Below, in pieces: positions 24,601-36,015 of a stretch of 64,000 bases of DNA (the first letter of the stretch is position 1; the number at the start of each line of letters is the position of its first letter). The stretch lies in contig OZ024718.1 of NCBI GenBank assembly GCA_964016875.1, positions 8,933,001-8,997,000 of the forward strand. Direction: 5' to 3'. This DNA comes from Fallopia convolvulus (Eukaryota; Streptophyta; Magnoliopsida; Caryophyllales; Polygonaceae). Position numbers and translations under genes: made by a program. The notes below the pieces were generated by a model. It did not search any database. It was not told the DNA's origin and was given only the letters and a program-made list of their open reading frames with translations.

Positions 24601-24985
24601 ATTCATTATAATTAAAATTCAAGCAAGGTAAAGATATTATTAAAACACACTTTTTAATCTTAGAAGTCTCATATTATACTCTCATAATTTATTTAAAAAA
24701 TTTTAATGTCTATCCATATTTTATTTCTCTATATAAAATGCACAAGCAAGTTAATAAAACTATTTATTTACTAGTAAATAATAATACTTATAAAAATCTG
24801 ATTTTTTTGTCTAACAACTAGGATCTTTTAAGATATTAGATATACCAAAAATATTAATTACTTGTTTATAAATTAAAAAGGTTTAAAATAAATAAAAAGA
24901 ATTAGATTTAAACCTTATGTTGGAATTTTCTGCGCCTGTGTGTTACAGAGGAGAAGCCAGAGAGGGACGCACACCAGGCAAGGGG

Positions 24986-26341
24986 TGACGAGCACTTTTA
25001 CGTCGTTATAAAAGCACTATCAAAGAAAATTCCTAACTTCCTAACCTTAGCAAAGTGGAAGTAAGGGTCGAACCCACAGAGACTCGGAATATTCGTATTT
25101 AAGTAATGTTACTAAGTTAAAGGGGAGATTTTATGATTCTGAACTAAAAGCCTAAATAATTAAAACTAATTAAAACAAAGCAAGTAAATGTGATTTAGGA
25201 TTCAAATATGGAGAGAAGCGTCCAACTAGTTTCGTATCCATTGCATACATGAGATTTGATCCTCGATTATCCTTATTTCAATTTTCCTTGACTAATCTAT
25301 TGTGAATTTATAAATTCAAGCTTAATGTGGTTGTTAATATACACCGTCTTTAACAACCTTTTAACTAATTAACCTAGAAAACCTTCTATGCAATTAATTT
25401 CAAAGCATTCAATAGAAACAATAATTCATGAATTCCACCGTCGATTCATGACGTCTTGTGATTAAATTCTCCGCCTTTGATTAACCTTATTCCACCGTCT
25501 ATAAGTTTAATCAAAGGATTCATCCATGAATAATCAAATTCCACCGTCTATTTAATTATTCTAGTTGTAATTCAACCTAGAAGTAGAATAGGTGGCCAAT
25601 CTATTATAATTCTAAGTGAATTTGATCGATTAAGCACGGAGAGATTCAATCTAGTCAAGGCAAACTAAAATAATTCAAACCTCACAAACAATCATGCATA
25701 CAACTTCAACTAACTAGTTGGACATGAGAAAATTAGCTAGACATTGTCATTGAAGAAAAATAAAACTTACAAGAGTCAAATTGATCTTCAATTGCAAAAC
25801 TAAGGTTTTGTTTCCCACAAATCTCCAAATTCTTCAAACTTAGAACACAAGCAATAGATAGCATAATAATCCAAATAAAACCTAAGAAAGTATTTATATT
25901 AAATCTAAAAATATTCAAAAAGCAATACTAAGTCGGCGCACAAGTTCACCCGAGGCCCAAATCATTGCCGCGTCGTCACGCCAGAGCGCGGTTTGACCAG
26001 AGCGCGGTCGCGCTCTCCCGGATCTTCCCGCGCTGACGCCGCAGCAAGTCGGCCCTTCAGAGCGCGGTCTTGACACTCGATCCGCGGTTTAGCCCTTTGC
26101 TCTTGTCTTGTAATTTTGCCTCGGATCTTCACTTCAACGCTTCCTATGCATCCCGAGGTCTCGTCCTAAGCTTGCATCCACCGTCTTCCACCTTCCGACC
26201 TACAATTATGCACAAAGACGCGTAGATTCCGAACTAAACGAAAATAAAACCTAAACTAGAACTTAGAACGAAATCCTAGCTAAAAATGCATAAAACAAGA
26301 ATAAAAACATGCCCTAAAGCCTATCCCTATATGTTCTATTA
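24986..26341 (-). repeat. 3' LTR of the Athila-like element
   Basis: 1,356 bp, TGACGAGCAC...TCTATTA in + orientation. Compared with the right copy it lacks a ~13-base segment near 25,390 and has ~16 extra bases in its GC-rich module near 25,990. AATTCCCCC on the right (GGGGGAATT on the minus strand) is the adjacent polypurine tract. Confidence 0.9.
25983..26091. repeat. GC-rich palindrome module, copy in 3' LTR
   Basis: Contains GAGCGCGGTTTGACC, then the palindrome GAGCGCG-GT-CGCGCTC at 26,000-26,015, then CCGCGCTGACGCCGCAG, AAGTCGGCC and GAGCGCGGT. The same ordered phrases occur in three other places in this element. Confidence 0.85.
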
Positions 26342-26356
26342 AATTCCCCCATGCTT
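26342..26356 (-). promoter_or_regulatory. Polypurine tract of the Athila-like element
   Basis: On the minus strand AAGCATGGGGGAATT abuts the start of the 3' LTR. This is the expected plus-strand priming site. Confidence 0.8.
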
Positions 26357-27857
26357 GAACCTTGCTTGTCCTCACGCAAGACATAGAATCAATCACACCA
26401 TAAACAAGCAAGCCATGACTTCAATTCGTTTTCAAGAAGCACAAACTTAACCATGAAATCTTTGCATACATTTATCGAAAGTTTCAAACCAAGCTATTAA
26501 TCCATTCTAACCCTCACCAAGTTATTTGTGTTTGCACTCAACACTCAAGTGTTTAAAGGTACGTGTTTTCACTCAAAAATCATCTTTGAATGCTAACTAC
26601 CATATGCTTGCATCAGTGCACTAAATCTCCACCACGAATGTTCAAATGCACAACATAAATCATGAGGTCTTTTTCAAGGTTGTAATGGAGCCAAGGTATA
26701 AACAAGTAGGAGGGATCATTATATGGCCATGTGGTGCTAAATCCGGGAACTAGAATCAACTAAAAACCCGAATTACATCAACACTCACTCTCAACACTTC
26801 CTCCCAACTTATACTTCCTTTTCTTCCATTACTTTCTTTTAAGCGCTTCTTTCTTTTGCTCAACTTTTGATTTTCTTTCCACAAACCCAATTGAGATTCA
26901 TTCTTCCTTTTCATTCTTCTCTCACAAGAACACTTTACAATTTACACATACAACTCATCTCAATCAACTTTTCAAACCAACTTTACTTAAAGATTCTTCA
27001 CTAAACTTTCCCAACATCCTTAAACTTTTTCAACACTTTTCATTTTGGACATTCCCTTCTATTACACCTTTCACACTTTCTCACAACCCCAAAGTACACA
27101 AATAGCCCACAAAATTCCCCTAGTCAAATCCTAATTCCCGAATGAGGGTCAAGCTTATTCGGCTAGGATCAATTTTTGTGGAGCTAATAAACAAGGCTAA
27201 GGCTCAAAACAATGGGGCTACAAAAACAAAGGTATAATGTAGGGTGGATAAGGATATATATGAGCTAAAGAAAATTTGCCTCAATCATTTTTACATCATG
27301 CATCCAAATCATATAATGTGACCTCGAATAAGAATCTAAACGCAAGTTCTAGAGTTAAAACAAGCAAAGAGATACACTCAAGAATTTCATGCAAAATTGG
27401 CATGTAAAGGCTCAAAAGAATTCTCACAGACAATTTTTTTGGTTAGAACTTCATAACTAGCTCAAGTTTTCACTTTCATGCATACTCCTTCATAATTAAG
27501 CAATTCTTATTTAGAACTTCCATCATAAACTTAACAAGTCATGGGATATGAAATCATGCTCACTATTTAAACAAGTGGTTCCAAGGGGAAAATGAATCCT
27601 AAATGCAAACAAACCATTTTTTTTTCAAATTTTATGAATTTTTCAATTTTTTATGGATTTTTCAAGCTTTTAATCAATGCATACAAAAACATAAACATGC
27701 ACATGCAACTACATGATCTAACTAAAACCAAGCTCTCATGACAAAATAAATAATCCCCTTCCCCCATGCTTAAACATTACTTTGTCCCCAAAGTAAAAGA
27801 AAACATAAGAGAAAAAGAACACTGACCTCATCACAAGAACTTGTCAAACTCAGGAAT
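26357..27857 (-). other. Non-coding region between third ORF and 3' LTR
   Basis: About 1.5 kb without a coding frame. On the + strand it is C/T- and A-rich (many CTTTC and CAAC runs near 26,800-27,100). Long non-coding spacers before the 3' LTR are usual in Athila elements. Confidence 0.6.
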
Positions 27858-29444
27858 CTACTCCTCGGGCGGTGGTGGTGGTGGGTATCCCGGGTATGGA
27901 TACTCAGGAGCTGGATATCCGGGATAAGGCTGATAAGCAAACGGCTGATAACCTTGCTCGGACGTGTATGTGTCCATCCTCTGATGCAAATACCGGGTCT
28001 GCTCATCAACATAATCAAAATGACTCGTCACATAACCCTGGAAATGGTTGAAATCAGCCGTCATGCCATCCATACGAGTGTGCAAGCCACTCACTTGTGT
28101 AGACAAGCCTCCCATCAACTCCACCAAATGGTTGTATTGGTGGGTAGTCATGTAGTTCCCCTGGCCTTGTTGCTCAAACTTCTGAACTGGTGGCACTTCA
28201 GTGTGCTCATCATCATCATCATCCTCATCGACATCCTCAACTGCAATATCTTCAGGAGCAGCTTCAAACTCCTCATCCTCGTCCTCCTCATCGACATCCA
28301 TAGAAGCATTGGGCTCCTCAACCTGCCTCCTAGATTGCCTTCTCCTCTTTGTCCCTCCAATCACTTCTGAAACTGGTATATCACCATTTTGAGGTTGAAT
28401 GAGCCATGTGCCAGCATTGTCCAGCCCAGTTTCCAACTTCACCCTCTCTGGATTAGGCAACCTCATAGCAAAAGAGCTATTGCCAATCACCCAATAGTAC
28501 CGGTTGTTCTTCACATAAAGCACTTTCATTTTGTTGAAGAAAGACAAGTTCATAGGAAGAGGATCAATCCGACCCGCACACTGCTCCAAATCAATACCAA
28601 AGTGCTGAGCAAACCGGGTAATGATACCACCCACAGCAATCCGACTATTGCTCCTCCTAACCATAAGATCCATGTTATGCATCATAGCAGCACCCATGTC
28701 AATCTGTTGCTTCTCCAAAATACCTCTAAGAAAAAAGATATTCTTCCTAGGACAGTTATTCTCACCCTCTCCTCTGCCCGTGATAGAATGGGCAAAGAGC
28801 CTCTGAACAATCCGAATTATCGGATGAGTAATACCCGATGCCTTTGTTCTAGAAGCCTGATACTTATCGGTCCTAGAAAGTCGGACCCACTGTTCGTTGT
28901 CCATCCAAGTAGTTCTAGACTCCCATCTATCAACATCCCCCCGATACCTGGTAAATCTGAAAAGCTTGTTGATATCGGTAAGAGTCATGCACCTGGTTAC
29001 CCCTCCTAACTGAAAAATGCACCGTCCTTCGTTAGCAAACCGCCCCTCTAAGATATGAGCCTCCAATGTGCTCAAGAACTCCAATACTAGGCCACGGTAC
29101 ACCGACAATCTCATACTCAGCATAGTCAAATTGTTATTGAACTCAAGCTTCCTCAATTCATCCGCCAAACCCAAGTCCGCCCGCAAATCTTAATCAATAT
29201 ACCTCGGGGATTGGATTTCACGCTCCTTCAAATCATTAAACCGGTCTAGATGTTTCATGTCCCTAAATTGGAGACCAAAAGTCGCCGGTGTAATTTCATT
29301 GCTTGATGAAGAAGCTCTAGGTGGAGCTCGGGATCGAGATGAAGAAGGCGCTGCGGTTTGGGCTCTAGATGGTGCTGCTCGGGTTGCCCTTTGAGGACGA
29401 CTCGAACTCGAAGGAGCATTAGCCGGAGCTTTAGTACGACCCAT
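27858..29444 (-). pseudogene. Third ORF of the Athila-like element (env-position, unknown role)
   Basis: Two frames in register: 29,444-29,190 (84 residues, starting MGRTKAP, rich in Ser/Arg/Ala) and 29,186-27,858 (about 440 residues). They are separated only by an in-frame TAA at 29,190-29,192. The second part has a globular region (MTLTDINKLFRF), a positively charged KRRRQSRRQVEE stretch, a long Asp/Glu-rich region and a Pro/Tyr/Gly-rich tail (YPGYPAPEYPYPGYPPPP). I see no convincing membrane segment or signal peptide, so calling it an envelope gene is not justified. Position after integrase matches the extra ORF of Athila elements. The break makes this copy inactive. Confidence 0.6.
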
Positions 29445-30380
29445 GGTAGAAGTTGCCTACACAATCAATCAAAAACACCACAAGCACACACAATTCGATT
29501 GCCCCGACAAGAGCAATCCAGCAAACAAGTAATAATAGACAATAATAGCTCTCAAAACACTCTCTTCCCCCCCACTAACCTAGATTAATTAGCATGAAAA
29601 TTAATCAATTTCGAAATTATGAAATTTTCAAGTTCTAAACATGAAACTAACTCATAATCATGCTAATATTGATGAATCTAAACTCAAATTGAAGAAATTA
29701 GACCTAAAAATCCCTAAAATTGAGGTTTTTATGCAAAACCTAATTTAGAAAATTTTTTGGTTGAGATCTTCAATTTTTGGATGAAAAGTGAAGAGAAGAG
29801 TGAGGAATCTTACTTGTTTGATGATTAGGAGTGCAAATCCGGGCTCGATTTGAAGTTTGGGCTTGAATGGAGGCTTGAAGGTGGAGCTTTAATGGAGGAA
29901 GTAGAAGAGGAGATGTTCGGCGGTTTGAGGTAGAAGAAAGAATGAATGGGAAGGATCGAAAATTCGGGGTTTAATTCGCCGAAATCACCCAAAGTGCGGT
30001 TTGAGACCGATGAGAGCGCGGTCGCGCTCTCCCGGTTTTGACCGCGCTCTAGCCGTAGTAACTTGGCCATCTGGGGCGCGGTTTGAACGTCAAGGCGCAG
30101 GGGCGCTCTGGTGGGTCTTAACTGCGGGTTGGCCGCAGAAACTCGGCCTTGATTTGCTCATTCCCGGGCCATGAATGCAAGGCGTCTTGGCTTCCTCGAA
30201 CCGCGTGTACCTGTTTTTCGACTTAATCTACAACTAAGAAAAACAAAAACAAACCGAAAACCACACAAAACCACACCAAAAACAAAACTAAATCTAGAAA
30301 ACAAATAAAAACTAAAAACAAAGCTTGGGTTGCCTCCCAAGAAGCGCTTGTTTAACGTCATTAGCTTGACGCATTACCGC
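29445..30380 (-). other. Spacer between integrase and third ORF
   Basis: Non-coding AT-rich sequence of about 0.9 kb, containing the internal GC-rich palindrome module at 29,994-30,149. No frame or RNA gene is recognised. Confidence 0.6.
29994..30149. repeat. GC-rich palindrome module, internal non-coding copy
   Basis: Reads GCGGTTTGAGACC, the palindrome GAGCGCG-GT-CGCGCTC at 30,014-30,029, CTCCCGG, ACCGCGCTCTAGCCG, ACTTGGCC, GGGCGCGGTTTGA, GGGGCGCTCTG and finally GGCCGCAGAAACTCGGCC. It combines phrases found separately in the LTR copy and the gag copy. Confidence 0.85.
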
Positions 30381-32645
30381 TCATGTGTTTGGTTCGTTCA
30401 AAACCGTTTCTTCAAGAATAGCATTGCTAAATCCTTCAAAATACGGCTTCAAACATTGTCCATTCACTTTCTGCACTGAATGAGTAGCTCCATCATAAAT
30501 TTCCACCGCTCCATGAGGAAACGTCTTAGCTACTATGAACGGGCCCGTCCATCTTGACCTTAGCTTACCTGGAAAAAGTTTAAGCCTAGATTGATATAAT
30601 AAAACCTTATCACCTACCTTAAAACTTTTCCTCCATATTTTCTTGTCATGCCAAGCTTTGGTCTTCTCCTTGTATATGGCCGCGTTGTCATAAGCTTCTA
30701 ACCGTAACTCCTCCAGCTCTTGCAATTGAAGCTTCCTCAACTCACCGGCCTCATCCATCTGTAGACTACAGTTCTTCACAACCCAATAAGCTCGGTGTTG
30801 GATCTCCACTGGAAGATGACAAGCTTTGCCAAACACCAACCGAAAGGGCGACATTCCAATTGGTGTTTTGTAAGCCGTCCTATATGCCCATAGAGCATCG
30901 TCTAAGCGAGTACTCCAATCCTTCCGGTTTGGCGACACCGTCTTCTCAAGAATGGCTTTGATCTCCCTGTTAGACACTTCCGCTTGTCCATTCGTTTGTG
31001 GGTGATAGGCCGTGGAAATCCTGTGTGTGACATGGTATTTCTTCAAGAGCGCACTCACCGTTTTGTTGCAAAAATGGGATCCCTTGTCACTAATTAAAGC
31101 TCTAGGAATCCCAAATCTTGAGAATATATGCACCTTCAAAAAATCTGCCACAACTCGGGAATCATCAGTCCGGGTGGCCTTCGCTTCCACCCATTTGGAA
31201 ACGTAGTCCACCGCTAATAAAATATAAGTATTCCCGTAAGAGCTAGGAAAGAGGCCCATGAAGTCTATACCCCAAACATCAAATACCTCACAAAAGATAA
31301 TTGAGGCTTGAGGCATTTCATCCCTTCGGGATATATTTCCGACCCTTTGGCATCGGTCACAAGATTTGCAAAAAGCATATGCATCCTGAAAGATGGTAGG
31401 CCAAAAGAATCCTACATCCAACACTTTCCTAGCGGTTTTCCTAGTACTAAAGTGCCCCCCACAAGCATAAGAATGACAAAATGACAAAACTGAAGTTACC
31501 TCATTATCCGGGAGACAACGCCGGATTACTTGATCGGAACAATGTTTCCAAAGATATTGATCGTCCCACACATAATATCGTGCTTCACTCTTGAGTTTAT
31601 CCCTTTGGGCCTTGCTAAAGCTAGACGGAAACACACTCGAAACGAGAAAGTTAACCAAATGAGCATACCAAGGTTGAAGTACACGTACCGAAAACAAGGT
31701 ATCATCTGGAAATTCTTCTCGAATAGGTGTGGCTTGAGCACATCGTTCCTCCTCATGAACTAAGCGACTAAGATGATCAGCCACCACGTTTTCCGCCCCC
31801 TTTTTGTCTTTGATCTCAATGTTGAATTCACCCAACAACAAGATCCATCTAATTAACCTGGGCTTTGCCTCCTTCTTCGTCAACAAGTAACGAATGGATG
31901 CATGATACGTGTAGACAATCACCTTTGTACCTAGCAAATAAGACCGAAACTTTTCCAAAGCAAAAACCACCGCCAAGAGTTCCATCTCGGTGGTGTAATA
32001 ATTTTTCTGTGCTTCATTCAAAGTCATAGAAGCATAATGGATAACATGAGAAGCCTTACCAATCTTTTGACCCAAAACTGCTCCTACCGCATAGTGGCTT
32101 GCATCACACATCAGCTCAAATGGTAGGGACCAATCTGGGGGTAGAATTATTGGTGCAGTGGTGAGGCGAGCCTTTAACTCATCAAAAGCTCTTTTACAAG
32201 CTTCATTAAAGTCAAAGGCGACATCCTTCTTGAGTAACTCACAAAGGGGTGAAGCGATCTTGGAGAAGTCTTTGATAAACCTGCGGTAAAAACCTTCATG
32301 ACCAAGAAAAGAGCGTACTTCCCGAACATTAGTAGGATAAGGCAAGGATTGAATTACTTCAACCTTTGCCTTATCAACCTCAATCCCTTTAGATGACACT
32401 ATATGACCTAACATTATGCCTTGTTCTATCATAAAATGGCATTTTTCAGAATTAAGACAAAGGTTAGTTTCCTCACAACGTTTTAGCACAGGTGTCAAGT
32501 GAGTTAAACAAGAATCAAAATCATTGCCATGAACGGTGAAATCATCCATAAAGACTTCAATGAAGTTCTCTATGTACTCAGAAAATATACTGACCATACA
32601 CCTTTGGAAGGTTGCGAGTGCATTACATATACCAAATGGCATTCT
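30381..32645 (-). pseudogene. Pol C-terminal part: RT, RNase H, integrase
   Basis: A 753-codon open frame, in register with the upstream gag-pol frame and cut off from it by a TGA. Counting from its first ATG, the RT catalytic box is FMDDF (31-35). RNase H has Asp180, Glu219 and Asp289. The third acidic position, normally in a 'TDH' motif, reads TYH with Tyr246 (codon TAT), so this active site is probably dead. Integrase follows: His390, His397, Cys425 and Cys428 (zinc site), and Asp460, Asp519 and Glu555 with the standard 35-residue gap. The C-terminus carries RSRWTGPF, the GPF/Y module, and no chromodomain. The frame stops at 30,381. Confidence 0.85.
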
Positions 32646-35471
32646 TCAGTAAGCGAATGTGCCAAATGGGCAAGTAAATGTTGTCTTCTCTTGATCCTCG
32701 AGTGCAATCGCTATCTGAAAATAATCTGAATACCCATCCAAGAAACAATAGAAGGAACGACCCACAAGTCGCTCAAGCATTTGGTCAATAAAAGGTAAAG
32801 GAAAATGATCTTTACGGGTTGCCGTGTTGATCTTTCGATAATCGATGCATACACGCCACCCGGTTTGAACTCTTTTTGGGATAAGCTCACCATCTTGATT
32901 CTCCTTCACCGTGATTCCACCTTTCTTTGGAACGACCTGAGTAGGACTTACCCATTTGCTATCCGAGATAGGAAAGATCATACCTGCTTGGAGAAGTTTA
33001 AGGACCTCCTTCTTCACAACTTCCATTATAGGCGGATTCAATCTCCTTTGTGGTTGTCTTGAGGGCTTTGCTTCATCCTTCAATAGGATTCTATGCATAC
33101 ATGTAGAGGGGATTATTCCTCTAATGTCGGCAATAGTCCACCCTATAGCGGATATATGCTCCCTTAAAACATCCAACAACCGGTTTTCTTGATCTTGAGT
33201 CAGCTTGTTTGAGATTATCACCGGTAAGGTATCTCCATCACCTAGGAAAGCGTACTTGAGGTGGTCCGGTAGTTGCTTAAGCTCTACCTTTGGGGCCTGC
33301 ACAGTAGAAGGAACAAGCTTCTCGCTTGACAATGTTAGTGGAATGGGCTTTGAGCCCGGTAGCAAGAGTGGTCGCTCATAGTGAGCGTTCAACTCGGATA
33401 CAATTTCTTGCATATCATCATTCAGCATAAATTCCACTTCATCTTTATCAACCACAGAATTTTCAAGAGTAGATTGCAATTCATCATGATCATTAATGTC
33501 AAAGAAGTCTTGAACAAGAGTATCTAACACATCAATTGAACATAAAGAATGAACATCATAGGGGAATTTCATAGCATCATAGATATTGTATTCCACTTTT
33601 TCCCCATCAAACTCCATGGTTAATGAACCACTACACACATCAATTTTAGTTTTGGTTGTTTTAAGGAATGGTCTACCTAAGAGAATAGGAGTTGCATGCT
33701 TGTCATGTTCCATTTCAAGTACGTAAAAATCAGCAGGGAAAACCAACTTATCAACCATAACAAGCACATCTTCTATAATCCCCTTTGGGTAAACGTTAGA
33801 CCTATCAGCCAATTGAATGACTACACTTGTTGCATGCAATGGACCTAGCCCAAGAGACTCATAAATTGAATAAGGCAAAACATTGATAGAAGCACCTAAG
33901 TCTAGCATAGCCTTTTCAAATTTTGTCTCACCTATAATACAAGGGATAGTAAACATACCTGGATCTTCGCATTTTTGTGGCAATCGTCTTTGGAAGACCG
34001 CTGAGATTTGCTCGCTAACCTTGATCTTTTGCTTCTCTTTTTGCTTTTGATTCTGCTTGACCGTGCATAACTCCTTCAAAAACTTAGCGTATCGAGGAAT
34101 GCTCTTGATAAGCTTGAGAAGTGGAATATTCACCTCGCACTTGCTAAATGTTTCGAAGATCTCTTTGTCGTTCTCGATCTTACGAGTTTCCTTTAAGGCT
34201 TCGGGAAAAGGTGGAAGAAGTTTGGGAGCCGAAGTCGAAGGAATCGAGGGATCATCGCAGATCACCGCCGGCGCGGTTTGGCCATCTCGGAGCGCGACCG
34301 CGCTCTGGTCGGTTTTTACCGCGCGCTGGCCGCAGAAACTCGGCCCCTCGGAGCGCGGTTGATGGCTTGGTGGCGCGAGGGCGCTCTGACTGGTTTGCCC
34401 GCGGTCGGCCTGATATTCAAACTCCGAAATTTTGCCCTCCTCGGTTTCATCCTCATGCAAGGTTTGTTGCTTGTCGGCTTTGGTTTCCAACACTTTACCA
34501 CTACGGAGCGATATTACATTCACATTCTGTTTCGGATTGAGTTCCGTCTGAGAGGGTAACCTGTTGGAATCTTTAGCTTCAAGTTTGCTCATTGCCTTGG
34601 CAAGTTGGCTCATCTGATTTTCCAAGTTGGTGATGCTTGACTTGGTATCTTGCTGGAATTGCCCCACAGACTGATGCATCAGATTCATATTTTGAGTAAG
34701 AGAACGGATCATTTCATCTGTGGATAAGGATGGACCTTGAGTCGGTGCTTGAGGCTGAGGTTGGGGTTGAAAAGGAGGTCTAAAACCTGGAGGCCCGTTT
34801 GGAGGTACACACTGTTGATTTTGGTTTCCATACCTCAAATTGTGATGATCCTTCCAACCTGGATTGTATGAGTTTGAATAAGGATCATATGCTGGTTTCC
34901 TTGGTCCATAGCCTCCAAGTGCATTAACTTCCTCCTCTTGAGCATGAAGAGTAGGACAAGCATCCGTCTTATGAGTCACATCAGAGCAAAAACCGCAAGG
35001 CTTGACTTGTGGTTGTCCTTTCAGCATGAATTGCCTGAACATTGTCTTCAACTCATTCACCTCTTCATGTAAAGCTGCAGCATCGATAGAATGGGCTGCC
35101 TTTGCTGAAGCTCGTTTGCTGAATTGAAGGGAGCCCTCAGAAAGTTCATGAAATAGATCAAAAGCTTCATCAGGAGTCTTGTTCAGGATGTTTCCTCCAC
35201 AGGCTGCATTAACATGTCGACGTTCTTCATCCAATAAGCCCTCGTGAAGGTACATAACAAGATCCATCTTAGAATAACCATGATAGGGGTAGCTTGAAAT
35301 TAGCTTTTTGAACCTCTCATAATACTCATAAAGCGATTCATTCGGGAGCTGTTCAATGTTTCTAATGCTCTTTTTCATACTTGAGAGCTTTGTGGCTGGG
35401 AAATACTTCTCAAGAAAAGCCTTTTTCAGTTCCTCCCAAGTCTCAATACTGCCAGGAGCCAGATAATAGAG
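32646..35471 (-). pseudogene. Gag C-terminal part, protease, N-terminal RT
   Basis: An open frame from a stop at 35,472-35,474 to a TGA at 32,646-32,648. From the first internal ATG at 35,378: gag capsid-like residues 1-100; a CCHC zinc knuckle (Cys128, Cys131, His136, Cys141); a Pro/Gln-rich and coiled-coil segment (about 190-270); a GC-rich-encoded segment (about 325-372); a retropepsin with Asp493 in DLGAS; and RT palm sequence with CIDYRKIN and FLDGYSDY near the end. The frame then breaks at TGA; the family has an Arg codon here and the change fits a CpG C-to-T transition. Gag, protease and RT are one frame, as in Athila-type elements. Confidence 0.85.
34271..34412. repeat. GC-rich palindrome module, copy inside gag-protease coding region
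   Basis: Contains GCGCGGTTTGGCC, the palindrome GAGCGCG-AC-CGCGCTC at 34,290-34,305, ACCGCGCGCTGGCCGCAG, AACTCGGCC, GGAGCGCGGTTGA, GGGCGCTCTGACTGG and GCGGTCGGCC. It is read in frame on the minus strand as about 48 residues without a stop. Base composition is sharply different from the surrounding frame. Confidence 0.85.
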
Positions 35472-35932
35472 TCAGTCACTCGCTGCATCTTTTAAAGAGA
35501 AAGTGAAAGCTCTCAGCTTGATTTGTTCATTAGTGACACCATTTGGTTTCATGCTAGTGCAGACAGCATGAAAATCCGATAGATGTTTGTTGGGGTCTTC
35601 ACCTGTCGTCCCATAGAATTGATGAAGAAGGTGAATCAGTCCTGATTTCAGTTCAAATTGAACACCGTCAGGGAGTGCAGGTATCTTCACCGCCAATGGT
35701 TGTTGGGCCAAATCAGGTGCAGTCAACTGTCTCAGTGTCTGAGCCATCTCTGGTATTTCAGGAACGCTATCAGAACCAGAATCAGAATAAAACCAGAAGA
35801 AGAAGAAGGTGCCAGGTTGAACGGTAGTTCCCGAGAAATCGCACGAGCTTGCCTGCGCAACCTAGAGATTGTTCTTTCGATTTCTGAATCAAATTCAACA
35901 AGAGATGGATTAGTAGCACGGGTCTGAACCAT
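35472..35932 (-). pseudogene. Gag N-terminus with frameshift and stop
   Basis: The likely gag start is ATG at 35,932 (MVQTRATNPSLVEF, a form typical of Athila-type gag). This frame runs to about 35,800 and then must shift: the continuing gag sequence (MAQTLRQLTAPDLAQQP, then IPALPDG) is in another frame from 35,747. That frame meets an in-frame TGA at 35,472-35,474, at a place where relatives have Trp, and then continues as the next segment. Both lesions would block translation of gag-pol. Confidence 0.75.
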
Positions 35933-35993
35933 GCAAATGGTTCACACCCAAAAATAAAAAGTAACACTAGATAAACACAAATAATTTGTCGAG

Positions 35994-36011
35994 TCCCCGG
36001 CAACGGCGCCA
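35994..36011 (-). promoter_or_regulatory. Primer-binding site, tRNA-Asp type
   Basis: On the minus strand TGGCGCCGTTGCCGGGGA lies four bases inside the 5' LTR. It is complementary to the 3' end of plant tRNA-Asp (CCCCGGCAACGGCGCCA). This orients the element and fixes the LTR boundary at 36,016. Confidence 0.85.
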
Positions 36012-36015
36012 AATT

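Noticed and set aside
24901..24946. TGTGTTACA near 24,946 as the right end of LTR-type element 2
   Set aside because: The following bases do not repeat the left flank TAAAT, whereas the end at 38,429 is followed by exactly TAAAT.
28148..29009. Several + strand frames (Ser-rich and others) opposite the third ORF of the Athila-like element
   Set aside because: They are antisense shadows of the Asp/Glu-rich and other codons of the minus-strand ORF.
27858..29444. An envelope gene making the Athila-like element a retrovirus-like agent
   Set aside because: No signal peptide or transmembrane helix is visible and the frame is interrupted; position alone is not enough.
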